From IMG/VR virus record IMGVR_UViG_3300030060_004561, positions 1 through 50,734 of that record: a DNA stretch of 50,734 nt; one strand, given 5' to 3'. The DNA comes from a virus. Made by a program: the position numbers and the translations under genes. Every line of letters starts with the position of its first letter. The stretch's first letter is position 1. The notes under the pieces are model-generated. The model was given only the letters and a program-made list of their open reading frames with translations, was not told the origin of the DNA and did not search any database. Shown in pieces: positions 38,252-47,056 of the stretch.

Positions 38252-38467
38252 ATGTTAGCGGCCTTACTAAAGGCTGTACTAGACTGGCTTACCGGACTGG
38301 TTAAGTCAGAGATTAAGCAGGATGTTAAGGCGACAGATGTCGAAACACCTCAAGATATTGTTGATGACTTCCGCTCTTCTATGCGGCGTAAGCTGCGGGA
38401 CAACAAAGGTTGTCTTTGTGAAGGAGAGTGCCGATGTGGTGAGGCTGGGGCCAAACGTGAAGGGTAA
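38252..38467 (+). CDS. Amphipathic helical protein, 71 aa
   Basis: MLAALLKAVLDWLTGLVKSE then IKQDVKATDVETPQDIVDDF and a C-terminal CLCEGECRCGEAGA with four Cys. It may be an inner-membrane spanin-like or accessory lysis protein; no classical TM helix is present. A second gene (38337-38582) overlaps its last 130 bases in another frame. Confidence 0.55.
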   Translation: MLAALLKAVLDWLTGLVKSEIKQDVKATDVETPQDIVDDFRSSMRRKLRDNKGCLCEGECRCGEAGAKREG

Positions 38468-38582
38468 GGTTTATTTCCGAAAGGATGGGGAGTGGGTGCT
38501 CTCCAAGAACAACGTAACCCTTCCCGAAGGTTGGTACGCAGGATCACTGGATGGGGGAGCCGAAGGAGACACAGGCGACTGA
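38337..38582 (+). CDS. Small lipoprotein, possible outer spanin
   Basis: From ATG 38337 (81 aa): MSKHLKILLMTSALLCGVSC, Cys at residue 20, a signal peptide with a loose lipobox (GVSC). Then VVFVKESADVVRLGPNVKGK, EWVLSKNNVTLPEGWYAGSL. A short lipoprotein overlapping an upstream gene is the Rz/Rz1 layout, so outer spanin is plausible. The ADVVRLGPNVKGKVY pattern recurs in other phage lipoproteins as I recall. It overlaps the next gene by 32 bp. Confidence 0.65.
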   Translation: MSKHLKILLMTSALLCGVSCGTTKVVFVKESADVVRLGPNVKGKVYFRKDGEWVLSKNNVTLPEGWYAGSLDGGAEGDTGD

Positions 38583-39000
38583 TAGTGCCCGTAAGATAAA
38601 CGGCAAGATCGGTGAGCTTCTGACAGCTGTAGAACTTCTGCGGCACGGGTTTGCTGTAAGCTGGCCGTTTATCGACAGCGGCTATGATTTGTTAGCCGAC
38701 ACAGACAAAGGTAAGATTCACCGGATACAGGTAAAGACGGCAACGCCGAACCACACCGGAAACTTCTACGTTCACTTCCTAAAAGGGAGCAAAGTTAAAA
38801 GAAAATACACCGCTGAAGAAGTTGATTTCTTTGTGGTGGCTTTGAATTATAACGGGCAACCAGCCTTTTACGTTATTCCCACGGAGGAAGCTGGCAGTAA
38901 AGGAATCTTTTGGCCCGCAGGGCAACACCCACGCTACCCCGATAAATGGAAAACCTGTCGGCTTGAGAAGTATCGGGATAGGTGGGATTTGCTGCGATAA
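38551..39000 (+). CDS. PD-(D/E)XK endonuclease-like protein, 149 aa
   Basis: Core GKIGELLTAVELLRHGFAV (E22, E28), YDLLAD (D46), RIQVKTAT (Q60-V-K62). This is the motif set of archaeal Holliday resolvase / homing-type nucleases, with Q-x-K in place of E-x-K. It may cut foreign or branched DNA, or help packaging. It ends one base before the opposing scaffold gene, so both share a terminator-less convergent end. Confidence 0.75.
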   Translation: MGEPKETQATDSARKINGKIGELLTAVELLRHGFAVSWPFIDSGYDLLADTDKGKIHRIQVKTATPNHTGNFYVHFLKGSKVKRKYTAEEVDFFVVALNYNGQPAFYVIPTEEAGSKGIFWPAGQHPRYPDKWKTCRLEKYRDRWDLLR

Positions 39001-40131
39001 CTATTCGTCCATTACCTGTTTAAGGTGATCCAAGAATCCAATGTCTTGAGGCTTTTCACTAGCGGCGTCACTGCCAGAGACCGCTGGGCTTGCGCCCGTT
39101 AGTTCTTTAATTTGCGCTCTAAGGCGTTTGTTAACTTCAATCTGTGCCCCATATGCTTCACGGTACTTTGGAGCAACCGCTGCCCAGCATGATGCGAGAA
39201 CCAGTTCTTCGGGGCTGGATGCGCCAGTGTAGATTCTGCGTGCTAAATCGTACCGCTCGTCTACCTCTTTGTTCCACTCAGCGTCATCAGATTTCTTTTG
39301 AAAGAACTCAAGGTTTAACGCTGTCTGTGACACCTCATCAAACAGTTTATTGCTTGCTTCGCTGTTTGACGAACGTGTCTCTCTTTCTGCCTGCATTAAC
39401 TGCTCGTAAGTGGAATTAGCGTTTTCCAGTTCAATTTGCCTATCACGCTGCAGAGCGTCCATCTCCGAGATTATGTTAGCCAATCTCGCCTGCTTGCTTA
39501 CTGGCAACTCAGAGAAGATGTCATCTAACTTTTCTGTTCTAGCATCGCTTTCAGCACTGAACATCAATGTTGTAATAGCCTCACCGAGGCCAACGCCCAC
39601 CATATCCTTCGCTTGGTTAAGGAGACCTGCTGCCTTCTCTTCGTATTTGCGCTTAAACTCAGGGTGTCTTTCGATTGCCGAGACCTTAAGTTCTTCTGAT
39701 AGTTCGTCGCGTTCGCGTTTGATTTTTTCAAAGTCTTCAGACGGCTTATCGCTGGCAAGTTTAGACTTTAGCTCTTCGAGTTCTCGCCGTGCGTTATCTC
39801 TGTCTTGCTTAATCTTTTTGAAGTTAGCAGCAGACGGAGAAAGGTTTTCTTCCGCTGGTGCTTCCCCAACCTCGCCAATCTCCCCAACCTCGCCCACTGG
39901 CTCAGAGTCATTCGGCTCAGGCTCAGGCTCAGGCTCAGGCTCTTGAACTGGTTCGTCTGACATCGCATCTTTAAGTGCGGCCATAAAGTCAGAGGGCTGG
40001 CCCTCTTCGTCCGTGGCAGTCGCGCTGCTAAGATCGGTTTGCTCTTGCGGCATCTCCTGTGTAGTCGTTGCCGATTCTTCCGCTTGAATAGTATCCAAGC
40101 CTTCCATAGATAGTTTTTCTTCAGCCATCAT
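39001..40131 (-). CDS. Capsid scaffolding protein
   Basis: 376 residues, highly acidic, mostly helical. A run of EP repeats (residues 62-72), a GEVGEIGEVGE stretch, then a long coiled coil (FKKIKQDRDNARRELEELKS; FEKIKRERDELSEELKVSAI) and a C-terminal helix (EKPQDIGFLDHLKQVMDE) that likely binds the capsid protein. Position between portal and capsid gene fits. Starts with ATGATG; the first overlaps the upstream stop. Confidence 0.82.
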   Translation of the reverse strand: MMAEEKLSMEGLDTIQAEESATTTQEMPQEQTDLSSATATDEEGQPSDFMAALKDAMSDEPVQEPEPEPEPEPNDSEPVGEVGEIGEVGEAPAEENLSPSAANFKKIKQDRDNARRELEELKSKLASDKPSEDFEKIKRERDELSEELKVSAIERHPEFKRKYEEKAAGLLNQAKDMVGVGLGEAITTLMFSAESDARTEKLDDIFSELPVSKQARLANIISEMDALQRDRQIELENANSTYEQLMQAERETRSSNSEASNKLFDEVSQTALNLEFFQKKSDDAEWNKEVDERYDLARRIYTGASSPEELVLASCWAAVAPKYREAYGAQIEVNKRLRAQIKELTGASPAVSGSDAASEKPQDIGFLDHLKQVMDE

Positions 40132-40409
40132 TCTTCCTTGTTATTTTCCGCAAACGTAGCAACCAAATCTTCTGCGTTTGGCAGCGGTTGTTCTAGGGAT
40201 TTTAGTGTTTCTACAGCGGCTCTCCATCCAGTTTCAAGCCCATTCGCATAGGCGTGGTCGTAACCGTTGGTTCCTACCGTAGGTAAAGGCCGTGTTGAAG
40301 GTCGCTCCTCAGTCAGAACGTCTATCATTGCCTTTACTGTTTTGTTCTTTAGTACGCGCTCGGCCTCTTTAGTTAAGTTCCGATCCGCTCTCCAGTCCAT
40401 CATCTTCAT
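40128..40409 (-). CDS. Hypothetical protein, 93 aa
   Basis: Between portal/scaffold genes. Helical: RADRNLTKEAERVLKNKTVK, AMIDVLTEERPSTRPLPTVG, GYDHAYANGLETGWRAAVET. Common in podovirus packaging operons, perhaps a decoration or assembly helper. It overlaps the upstream gene at 40369 by 41 bp. Confidence 0.7.
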   Translation of the reverse strand: MKMMDWRADRNLTKEAERVLKNKTVKAMIDVLTEERPSTRPLPTVGTNGYDHAYANGLETGWRAAVETLKSLEQPLPNAEDLVATFAENNKEE

Positions 40410-40602
40410 AAGAGTTAAGTTGAAGAAGAAACTTCTCGAAAAGAAATTCCGCGAACCTCTCCCTCTTTTGCGATAAAACCATTTCGCTTAAATGGGCAAT
40501 TTCTTTTTGCTCCTTGCGGCAACGCTTTACTTCTTCAGAGCAAATAAGAACCAAGAACTTCAGCTCTTCCTCATCAATAGTTATATCGCTAGGGTCGGAC
40601 AT
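40369..40602 (-). CDS. Hypothetical helical protein, 77 aa
   Basis: I take ATG 40602 (MSDPSD), because the longer frame runs into the portal's end. Sequence: IDEEELKFLVLICSEEVKRC, KEQKEIAHLSEMVLSQKRER, an amphipathic helix pair. It overlaps the portal by 14 bp and the next gene by 41 bp. No family recognised. Confidence 0.65.
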   Translation of the reverse strand: MSDPSDITIDEEELKFLVLICSEEVKRCRKEQKEIAHLSEMVLSQKRERFAEFLFEKFLLQLNSYEDDGLESGSELN

Positions 40603-42769
40603 CGCTCTCTTTGTAACGCTTAAGCTCGATGTCTGCTTGAGCCTCCATCTGCTTGCGCTGAATGTCAGCCGCCGTTTGTGCATCTTTTCGCGCCATGTCA
40701 CGTTCGGCACGCATTTGAAGCACTCGTTCCTTTGCGTCTGCCCCAGACTCAATAGCACCTGCCTCGGCCTGTGCTTGCTGTTGAGATTCTTCACGGGCTT
40801 GAACCTGTTGTCCAAGGTTCTTGAATACGTTAATTAGCTGCTGCATCTGCGCGTTAAGTTGAGCGTAAAGCTCCTTACGAGAGCTGTCCTGAGACAGAAC
40901 CTGTGAGTGCATCGCCGCATGGTTGAGAAGGAACTGCAAGTAGACAGCGACCTCTTTCGGGTCGCCCCCTTGCTCCAGTGAATTGAACGCATTAGTTCCA
41001 GCCTCTAAGTGGGACTGAAGGTGAATAGCGTGATTGTCTGACTCTGAGATTGGAATAGCTTCTTCCAGCTTGAACAGGGCGTTTTCGTATGCAGCTTCTT
41101 GCGAATGCTCCTGCTGAAGGTGATCTTTTTGAGGAACTGGGTAGTAACGCTCCAAGCTATTAAACCCAGTCATCGCAGCAATGGTGTCTTCGATCACGTG
41201 CTGACGCCCTGTTTCGGGCAACATTTGCGAAATAGCCATAAGCTGGTTCATTGTGTTCCTGCGCTCCAAGGCAGAGCCGCGACCATTAGTTCTAGTAGCA
41301 CGAATCCAGTCGAACGAGGCCATTGCAGCTTTAGGGACGCCTCGATCTTTGCAACGCTTTTGGAACTCCAATGCCTCTTTACCTCCCGGCACGTCTTCAG
41401 TTAGGTCTGGGTTAATTGCCCTGCGATAACGCTCTGTAAACAATGCGTCTAACTGGTTGTAGTATCGGTTAAGCTGTGTCTTTCCTAAGATAGACTGCTG
41501 CGCTACCAAAGCCTCGATCTCCGTAGCTGTTCGTGGGTTGCCGTCCTTTTCAAGCCTTTGCCTGTATTGAGTAAGACCAGCCTGCAGAGTACCCTCAAGG
41601 TTTGCCTCCACCTTTATCGGTGCGTCAAGTACGCCAGCAGAGTTAGTTTGCTGAACCGACATTCCCGGTGGAATAACCGTATACGGCCCCATCTGCACAA
41701 TGCTTGTGCGATTTAAGTCGCTTGGGTTTTGGGGTTGAAAGTGAATAGCAGTGCGTGCGACAGCAGCGTCAATCAGAGAACACTTAAGCCTGTTCTTAAG
41801 CTCTAGAGCGGAGAACATCTTGATGCCCATCCCCTTCACGGAGTGGTGCTGTCCGTCCCCCTTGTCGTAGTAAAGGCAGTGAATGCACTGATCCCAGTTT
41901 TCAAATTGACCCACGTTGCGGAACAAAAAGTTTCTAGCGTCACCGCGCTCGTCAATCATGCAATGCGTTATCTTGCCGTCAAACTCACGGTAGTAAACGT
42001 GGGCCACCCGTACCACATCGCATTCCGATGAGTAAGCTAGATCGTTGTTTCTTATTTGCTGCTGATAATACTCCCACTGCCTTTTTCCGTTAATTCCGTC
42101 CTCTTCCGGTACGGCGTCCATTATGGCTTTCTGCACAGCGGAAACATTCCAGCCTGCGGCAGCAGCCGCCTCCGGGCTCTTTATGTAGCCATACAGTTCG
42201 TGCACTTGGTACATGGTACGAACCGCAGCGACTTCCCATTCGTTGACATTAGACTTAGTCTTTTCGGGAACAAGCAGGTCAGCACACCGGATAGGCTTAC
42301 ACCGCCAGTCCAGTGTGTCCTCAAACACCATAGGCCCGTAGCCGTAGAGCACCATCTCGTGCTGAGATAGCTGCATTAGATAGTCAAAGTTAGTGTCCTT
42401 CTTCTGCATACGATCAAACTCTTCAGTAATGATCTTGCTGTAGGATTCGTCAGTGTTTGGGTTATCGTGCTCGATGCGAACTGTGGCGTATGTCGGAACC
42501 TCAGAAAACACGTCATAGAATGCGGAAAGGCCCATAGACAAAAAGCTCTCTGCCTCTCTGAAGTTTACGTTGCATCGGTATGACTGAGCATTTTTTCTTA
42601 GTTCAGATTTATTGTACGGCGGGTTTCCGTCTACTAAACCTTTAACCTTAGCTCTTACAAGAGACCTTGATTCGTCGGCTCTGGCCAAATTAAGCACCAT
42701 GTCCCGAACTTTTTCGGGGTCTCTAAGCCGAGATTCAGCAGATGGGGAGTTGTCCAAATAGTCTTTCAT
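40589..42769 (-). CDS. Portal protein
   Basis: 726 residues. Typical podovirus portal sequence: NAQSYRCNVNFREAESFLSM near residue 60, EFDRMQKKDTNFDYLMQLSQ, ELKNRLKCSLIDAAVARTAI and VPQKDHLQQEH. It ends with a long coiled coil (about 640-726, EERVLQMRAERDMARKDAQT) that likely forms the barrel reaching into the capsid. It is the docking ring for terminase and adaptor. Overlaps the upstream gene by 4 bp (ATGA). Confidence 0.88.
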   Translation of the reverse strand: MKDYLDNSPSAESRLRDPEKVRDMVLNLARADESRSLVRAKVKGLVDGNPPYNKSELRKNAQSYRCNVNFREAESFLSMGLSAFYDVFSEVPTYATVRIEHDNPNTDESYSKIITEEFDRMQKKDTNFDYLMQLSQHEMVLYGYGPMVFEDTLDWRCKPIRCADLLVPEKTKSNVNEWEVAAVRTMYQVHELYGYIKSPEAAAAAGWNVSAVQKAIMDAVPEEDGINGKRQWEYYQQQIRNNDLAYSSECDVVRVAHVYYREFDGKITHCMIDERGDARNFLFRNVGQFENWDQCIHCLYYDKGDGQHHSVKGMGIKMFSALELKNRLKCSLIDAAVARTAIHFQPQNPSDLNRTSIVQMGPYTVIPPGMSVQQTNSAGVLDAPIKVEANLEGTLQAGLTQYRQRLEKDGNPRTATEIEALVAQQSILGKTQLNRYYNQLDALFTERYRRAINPDLTEDVPGGKEALEFQKRCKDRGVPKAAMASFDWIRATRTNGRGSALERRNTMNQLMAISQMLPETGRQHVIEDTIAAMTGFNSLERYYPVPQKDHLQQEHSQEAAYENALFKLEEAIPISESDNHAIHLQSHLEAGTNAFNSLEQGGDPKEVAVYLQFLLNHAAMHSQVLSQDSSRKELYAQLNAQMQQLINVFKNLGQQVQAREESQQQAQAEAGAIESGADAKERVLQMRAERDMARKDAQTAADIQRKQMEAQADIELKRYKESDVRP

Positions 42770-43350
42770 TTCTTTTTCCAGCAGTTATTAGGCAAGTCTT
42801 TGTTCACCTTGTCGCTCATATGTTTTTGTAGCAGCTCCAAGGGGAACCACACCTGCGCCTTATTAAGGCATCCGCAATGCTTACACGATTTTAACAAGTT
42901 GTCATGTTCCGTTTGACGGGCACCCACAAATTTAGACAGTAAACTGGCAGCACCCGAAAGGCCGCACGGCACGCAACCAGCTGGAGTGACGTTAGATGGG
43001 CACTTTGCACAAACCCTAGCGCGTCCCTCAGCCTCTCCAGCCTCAACCCTTTCGTTCCCCTTAAGGATAGCTTCTCCCAATATCTTTGTAAAAGTTAGGA
43101 CTTGCCCCATAGTAATAGTCGGCCCCTCCTTGGCGGACTTTTCCTTGCAAGCGTCCGGTACTTGCGAGCACATATAATCTATGATGTCTTGCTGCCAGTC
43201 AGGCTCAAGGGGAAGTCCGTTAGCAGCCCTGTGGTTGGCCACTTTGTTGACTAGACCATCGTAATGCGGCCCTTCTATTAGGGTATCTGTTTCGGGCTGA
43301 TAATAACGCCAACCACCCAGCTTCCCTGTTTTTCTGTTAATCTCTAGCAT
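42766..43350 (-). CDS. Cys-rich protein with zinc-ribbon clusters
   Basis: 194 residues. Two Cys clusters: CAKCPSNVTPAGCVPCG at about 112-128 and CKHCGC at about 157-162, followed by VWFPLELLQKHM and LPNNCWKKK. I know this pattern from phages of uncultured bacteria with the same placing after terminase; role unknown. The clusters suggest zinc binding. It overlaps TerL by 14 bp, so it may help packaging. Confidence 0.7.
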   Translation of the reverse strand: MLEINRKTGKLGGWRYYQPETDTLIEGPHYDGLVNKVANHRAANGLPLEPDWQQDIIDYMCSQVPDACKEKSAKEGPTITMGQVLTFTKILGEAILKGNERVEAGEAEGRARVCAKCPSNVTPAGCVPCGLSGAASLLSKFVGARQTEHDNLLKSCKHCGCLNKAQVWFPLELLQKHMSDKVNKDLPNNCWKKK

Positions 43351-45034
43351 AAAGATTAGATTCTACGTATACGTCATTGTTTTGCTGGGCAAATTTTTCC
43401 CATTCAGAATCTGTGCCAACAGAGCTAGTTAGCTCTCCTGAGCCTAGACGCCTTGCCATGTCCAGCAAAACCACTGCAGCATCAGCAAGGTCGGGACTTT
43501 GTCCAATACGCCCTTTCATGTCTGCTTTTTTCTCGACAACTATCTTCCGCTTCTCGTCATCAAACAAACGCTGGCAGAACTCAATAACCGTATCTTTGTC
43601 TAGACCGCCCACTTGGTCGTGCTGAACCCATTCCCTCATAGAAAACCACAGCTCAGTTACCCTGTTAGCGTACACCTCGTGACTTTCCCTGCCATCCTCC
43701 AGAGAAACAGGCAGGTTTGAAGCCTTGCCACCGAACTCAACCCTGTTAATAAGAGGAGACCACTCTCTCATAAGTATGTCAGCCAACCCGCCACCCTCAC
43801 CGCTGGCGTCTATTGAGAACATATTAGGTCGGACACTCCTAGCGTTGCACTCCTGCTTTACAGCGTTTGCTATCTGATAGTGCACTGGCAGGCTGGAGCC
43901 TGCGTCGATCTGAATGGTTACAATGTCCGTAAATTCTAGGGCCATCCTTTGGTTTTCTAGTTCTCCGTACTTAGCAAACCGCAGGACGCACCTGTCTCCG
44001 CCAAATGCTGGGTCTAATCCAGCCAGCATCTCGAAGCTCTGACTGAACACTTTAGGGCTGTAGACATCGTGGGTCTGGCACATTGCCTCAGACAGAACCG
44101 TCCTCACCACACCCTGTGGTGCCCACCAGCCACGAGTAAACTTCCAAAACCTTGGGGACGACTCCCCCTCAAATTCAATGGACTGCCTGACTTGGTTAGC
44201 CGTAATAAGATAGGGCCACCGAGTCTCCCCTACTTCTATATTAGGACTACGCATCCCATCAAAACGCACGCAAACCCCACGTTTTGTCTCCCATTCCTGC
44301 GTTTCTACCCCCACAGACTCCCACCCATCCTTTGGCTCTGAGAACCTACCGTGCTCGTCTAGTATGCTGTGAGGGTTTCCAATGGCCACAAACTGAAACT
44401 CCCGACAGCCCTTAGCTAGGTTAGAAGACGCTTGAAAAGCGGCCTCTGGAATGTCAGTAGCCTCGTCACATATGACTAAAATGCGCTCTGAGTGAATACC
44501 CTGTATGTTTGCCACGGCCTTGGACGTTGACCCATCCAGCACAGCTATTGCGAATATAGCGTTCTTTGAGTCCCCCTTGGTGGATTGAAGCTCAGTCTTA
44601 GAATCAACCATGTTTCCGGGGAGGCGACCAGATGCTTTGTTATACAAGTGCTGAAGGTTAGCCCACGCCCGTTTCCTAATCATCTTGGCCGTGGTAGATG
44701 TAAACAAGCAGGTAGAGTGTTCGGGATCAGCCAGCCACCAGACCAAAGCGTATAACGTGCTTCCGAATGTCTTGCCAGAGGCAGCACAGCCAGTCCAGCT
44801 AACCCAGTCGTTTTCGCACAGAGATTCGCATTGCCTCTCTAGCCAAGGATTCCAGTCCATTTCGGGCCATATAAAATTAACAGCCCTCTTGAAGTGCTCA
44901 TACCTTCCGAGTCCACCCTGCTCAGGAGTCCTACCTTCTCTGAAGCAATAAAGCTCCAGCTCAAGTTGACTTATAGGGTGGTTAAAATTTAGTCCATACC
45001 TGTCGTCATCCACTTGACCAAATACTAAATGCAC
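43337..45034 (-). CDS. terL: Terminase large subunit
   Basis: 565 residues, opening with GTG 45034. ATPase: Walker A TGCAASGKTF (about 81-90), Walker B ILVICDEATD (about 185-194), coupling AIGNP near 218. Nuclease: GLDPAFGGD (D341), SIDASGEGGG (D409), SPDLADAAV (D515, D518). It packages DNA into the prohead and cuts it. The start is 36 bp from the divergent collagen-like gene, which leaves little room for promoters. Confidence 0.93.
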   Translation of the reverse strand: MHLVFGQVDDDRYGLNFNHPISQLELELYCFREGRTPEQGGLGRYEHFKRAVNFIWPEMDWNPWLERQCESLCENDWVSWTGCAASGKTFGSTLYALVWWLADPEHSTCLFTSTTAKMIRKRAWANLQHLYNKASGRLPGNMVDSKTELQSTKGDSKNAIFAIAVLDGSTSKAVANIQGIHSERILVICDEATDIPEAAFQASSNLAKGCREFQFVAIGNPHSILDEHGRFSEPKDGWESVGVETQEWETKRGVCVRFDGMRSPNIEVGETRWPYLITANQVRQSIEFEGESSPRFWKFTRGWWAPQGVVRTVLSEAMCQTHDVYSPKVFSQSFEMLAGLDPAFGGDRCVLRFAKYGELENQRMALEFTDIVTIQIDAGSSLPVHYQIANAVKQECNARSVRPNMFSIDASGEGGGLADILMREWSPLINRVEFGGKASNLPVSLEDGRESHEVYANRVTELWFSMREWVQHDQVGGLDKDTVIEFCQRLFDDEKRKIVVEKKADMKGRIGQSPDLADAAVVLLDMARRLGSGELTSSVGTDSEWEKFAQQNNDVYVESNLYARD

Positions 45035-45043
45035 CAGTAAACT
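45014..45043 (+). promoter_or_regulatory. Possible promoter of the fibre genes
   Basis: TTGACC (45014-45019), 18-nt spacer, TAAACT (45038-45043). It overlaps the TerL start on the other strand. Weak -10, so low confidence. Confidence 0.25.
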
Positions 45044-45070
45044 AATGTCAATAGTAGCTGGTGGTACTAA

Positions 45071-46246
45071 ATGTCTAAAGTCTTAGGAAACTCTAACGTA
45101 GATGGTGCTAGTTTCGAGGGGGTAGTGTCCCAAGTCTCAAGCACTCAAATTCTCCAGTCTCAACCCAGCTGGGTTTTTGGTACCCCAACTGAGATTGCCG
45201 CTGGCGGTTCTCCCACTGTTTCTGTAACTGGAGATTACCCGAATCAAACAATCACATTTGGATTGGTTGCGGGAGCCACTGGAGCGCAAGGAATACAGGG
45301 AGAGACCGGAGCCGCTGGTGCCGCTGGTGCCGATGGTTCAGATGGTGCCGATGGTTCAGATGGTTCAGATGGTTCAGATGGTTCAGATGGTTCAGATGGA
45401 GCCGATGGTTCAGATGGTGCAGATGCGGCCACTCCCAACTGGACTTTACAGACTTCAACTGTATCGGCTGGCGGCACACCTACGGTCAGCGCAACCGGAA
45501 CATATCCAAATCAAACAATTACGTTTGGCCTTGTTACTGGAAGCGCGGGAGCTGATGGAGCTGATGGAGCTGATGGAGCTGATGGCAGTAATGGCACGAA
45601 CGGAACAAATGGTAGTGACGGCACAGGATTCACTGGGGGAAGTTACAACTCATCCAACGGTATAGTAACTTTTACATCTGATGACGGGCTAGGGTTTACA
45701 ACGGGTGATTTAAGGGGAGCAGACGGGGCAGATGGAGCAGATGGCAGTAACGGCACGAACGGCAGTAACGGCACGAACGGCAGTAACGGCACGAACGGTA
45801 GTGACGGCACAGGATTTACCGGAGGAAGTTACAACTCTTCCAACGGCATAGTAACTTTTACATCTGATGACGGGCTAGGGTTTACAACGGGTGATTTAAG
45901 AGGAGCAGACGGAGCTGACGGTGCTGACGGTGCTGACGGTGCTGACTCAACCGTAGCTGGCCCAGCGGGAGCTGACGGTGCTGACGGTGCTGACGGTGCT
46001 GACGGATTGGGAGTTCCATCAGGAGGCAGCACTAATCAAGTGCTGGCAAAAGCCAGCAACACAGACAACGACACAGCTTGGGTAGATAACACGGGTGGCC
46101 ACGCCATCAAGGACGAGGGAGGCTCTGCCTTAACAACTAGAGCTAATATGACCTTTATAGGTGAGTTAGTTGCTGCTACAGACAACAGCTCAACAACATC
46201 AACTGATATTACAATGGACGCCAAGACAGCTTGGCTTTACGGATAA
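45071..46246 (+). CDS. Collagen-like fibre protein
   Basis: 391 residues. Gly-X-Y triplets (GADGSDGSDGSDG, GSNGTNGSNGT) at about 80-115, 155-185, 218-240 and 280-316 would form collagen triple helices. Between them a conserved beta module, SYNSSNGIVTFTSDDGLGFT, occurs twice. A PTVSVTGDYPNQTITFGLV module is repeated near residues 49 and 139. The C-terminus (LTTRANMTFIGELVAATDNS) looks like a trimerisation tip. Probably a trimeric tail fibre. A GGTGG is upstream of ATG 45071. Confidence 0.85.
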   Translation: MSKVLGNSNVDGASFEGVVSQVSSTQILQSQPSWVFGTPTEIAAGGSPTVSVTGDYPNQTITFGLVAGATGAQGIQGETGAAGAAGADGSDGADGSDGSDGSDGSDGSDGADGSDGADAATPNWTLQTSTVSAGGTPTVSATGTYPNQTITFGLVTGSAGADGADGADGADGSNGTNGTNGSDGTGFTGGSYNSSNGIVTFTSDDGLGFTTGDLRGADGADGADGSNGTNGSNGTNGSNGTNGSDGTGFTGGSYNSSNGIVTFTSDDGLGFTTGDLRGADGADGADGADGADSTVAGPAGADGADGADGADGLGVPSGGSTNQVLAKASNTDNDTAWVDNTGGHAIKDEGGSALTTRANMTFIGELVAATDNSSTTSTDITMDAKTAWLYG

Positions 46247-46575
46247 TGGCCACAACACACAAAAAACTAGCCAGCGTTCAGCTCGGCTCATCGGCTGGGG
46301 ACATCTACGCCCCCAGCGTCTATGGTATGGTAAAAACTATCGTGCTTCACAATACCAGCAGCGCGAGCAAGCACGCCACAATCTATTTCGGCACAGCATC
46401 AAACGCAGCCGACAAGATTCTAAGAGTCACCTTAGAGGGTTACGAAACATTAGAGTGGGGGTGCCAGCATATGATCGTCGTAGACGGAACATCTTCTAGC
46501 GGGGTCAAGCTGAGTGGCGAGGCCGAAGACGCATCAACAGTTAATTGCTTCATATTTGGAGCGGAGGAATCTTAA
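46246..46575 (+). CDS. Fibre-associated protein, 109 aa
   Basis: ATG 46246 shares bases with the previous stop (TAATG). Beta-rich: HKKLASVQLGSSAGDIYAPS, MVKTIVLHNTSSASKHATIY, GYETLEWGCQHMIVVDGTSS. This is the pattern of small phage fibre-base proteins of marine phages (KTIxLHNTSSxxxxATIYFG). Role inferred from pattern and place. Confidence 0.78.
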   Translation: MATTHKKLASVQLGSSAGDIYAPSVYGMVKTIVLHNTSSASKHATIYFGTASNAADKILRVTLEGYETLEWGCQHMIVVDGTSSSGVKLSGEAEDASTVNCFIFGAEES

Positions 46576-46576
46576 T

Positions 46577-47056
46577 ATGGCATTTAGTACATCATCAATA
46601 GCAGCAATTAAGGGTGAGACTGGCGCACAGGGGCCAGCGGGGAATGACGGAGCAGCTGGAGCAGCTGGAGAAACAGGCCCGGCTGGCACAGTAAACACCG
46701 CCACGGACTACACTTGGACTAACAGCAACAGGGCTACTCCCGTTGGTGAAAACGATGGCAGCTTCGACTTGGATAATGGGCAAAACTTTACTTGCACACC
46801 ATCTGCCGCAGTCGCCCTTACGTTCACGTCTGACACCAGCGGTAGCGGTAGCGGAGCGTTAAGCTCAACCCAATCGGGCCAGTCTGGCTTTATACTGCTG
46901 GATAATGGGGGCGCAGCCAAAGCTCACACCTCAGCTTCGACCACATTTCACGATGCTGATTTTCTGACGACCATCGGCGGCACAGGTAAATACCTAATCA
47001 GCTATTTATGCGATGGAACCAACGTCTATTGCTCAACAACTAAGTTATTAACCTAA
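46577..47056 (+). CDS. Short collagen-like fibre protein, 159 aa
   Basis: ATG 46577 has GGAGGA upstream; the frame reaching 46514 would overlap the previous gene. A short collagen tract, GETGAQGPAGNDGAAGAAGE (residues 12-31), is followed by a compact beta domain (DYTWTNSNRATPVGENDGSF) and a Ser-rich C-terminus. Probably a trimer with the other fibres. Overlaps the next gene by 1 bp. Confidence 0.8.
   Translation: MAFSTSSIAAIKGETGAQGPAGNDGAAGAAGETGPAGTVNTATDYTWTNSNRATPVGENDGSFDLDNGQNFTCTPSAAVALTFTSDTSGSGSGALSSTQSGQSGFILLDNGGAAKAHTSASTTFHDADFLTTIGGTGKYLISYLCDGTNVYCSTTKLLT

Noticed and set aside
41783-41800. Second pair of CTTAAG sites (CTTAAG-CCTGTT-CTTAAG)
   Set aside because: It lacks the TC/GA extension, has a 6-nt spacing, and lies in the portal coding region; not part of the palindrome family.
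45345-45420. 9-bp tandem GATGGTTCA repeats as a regulatory array
   Set aside because: They encode the Gly-Ser-Asp triplets of the collagen-like fibre.
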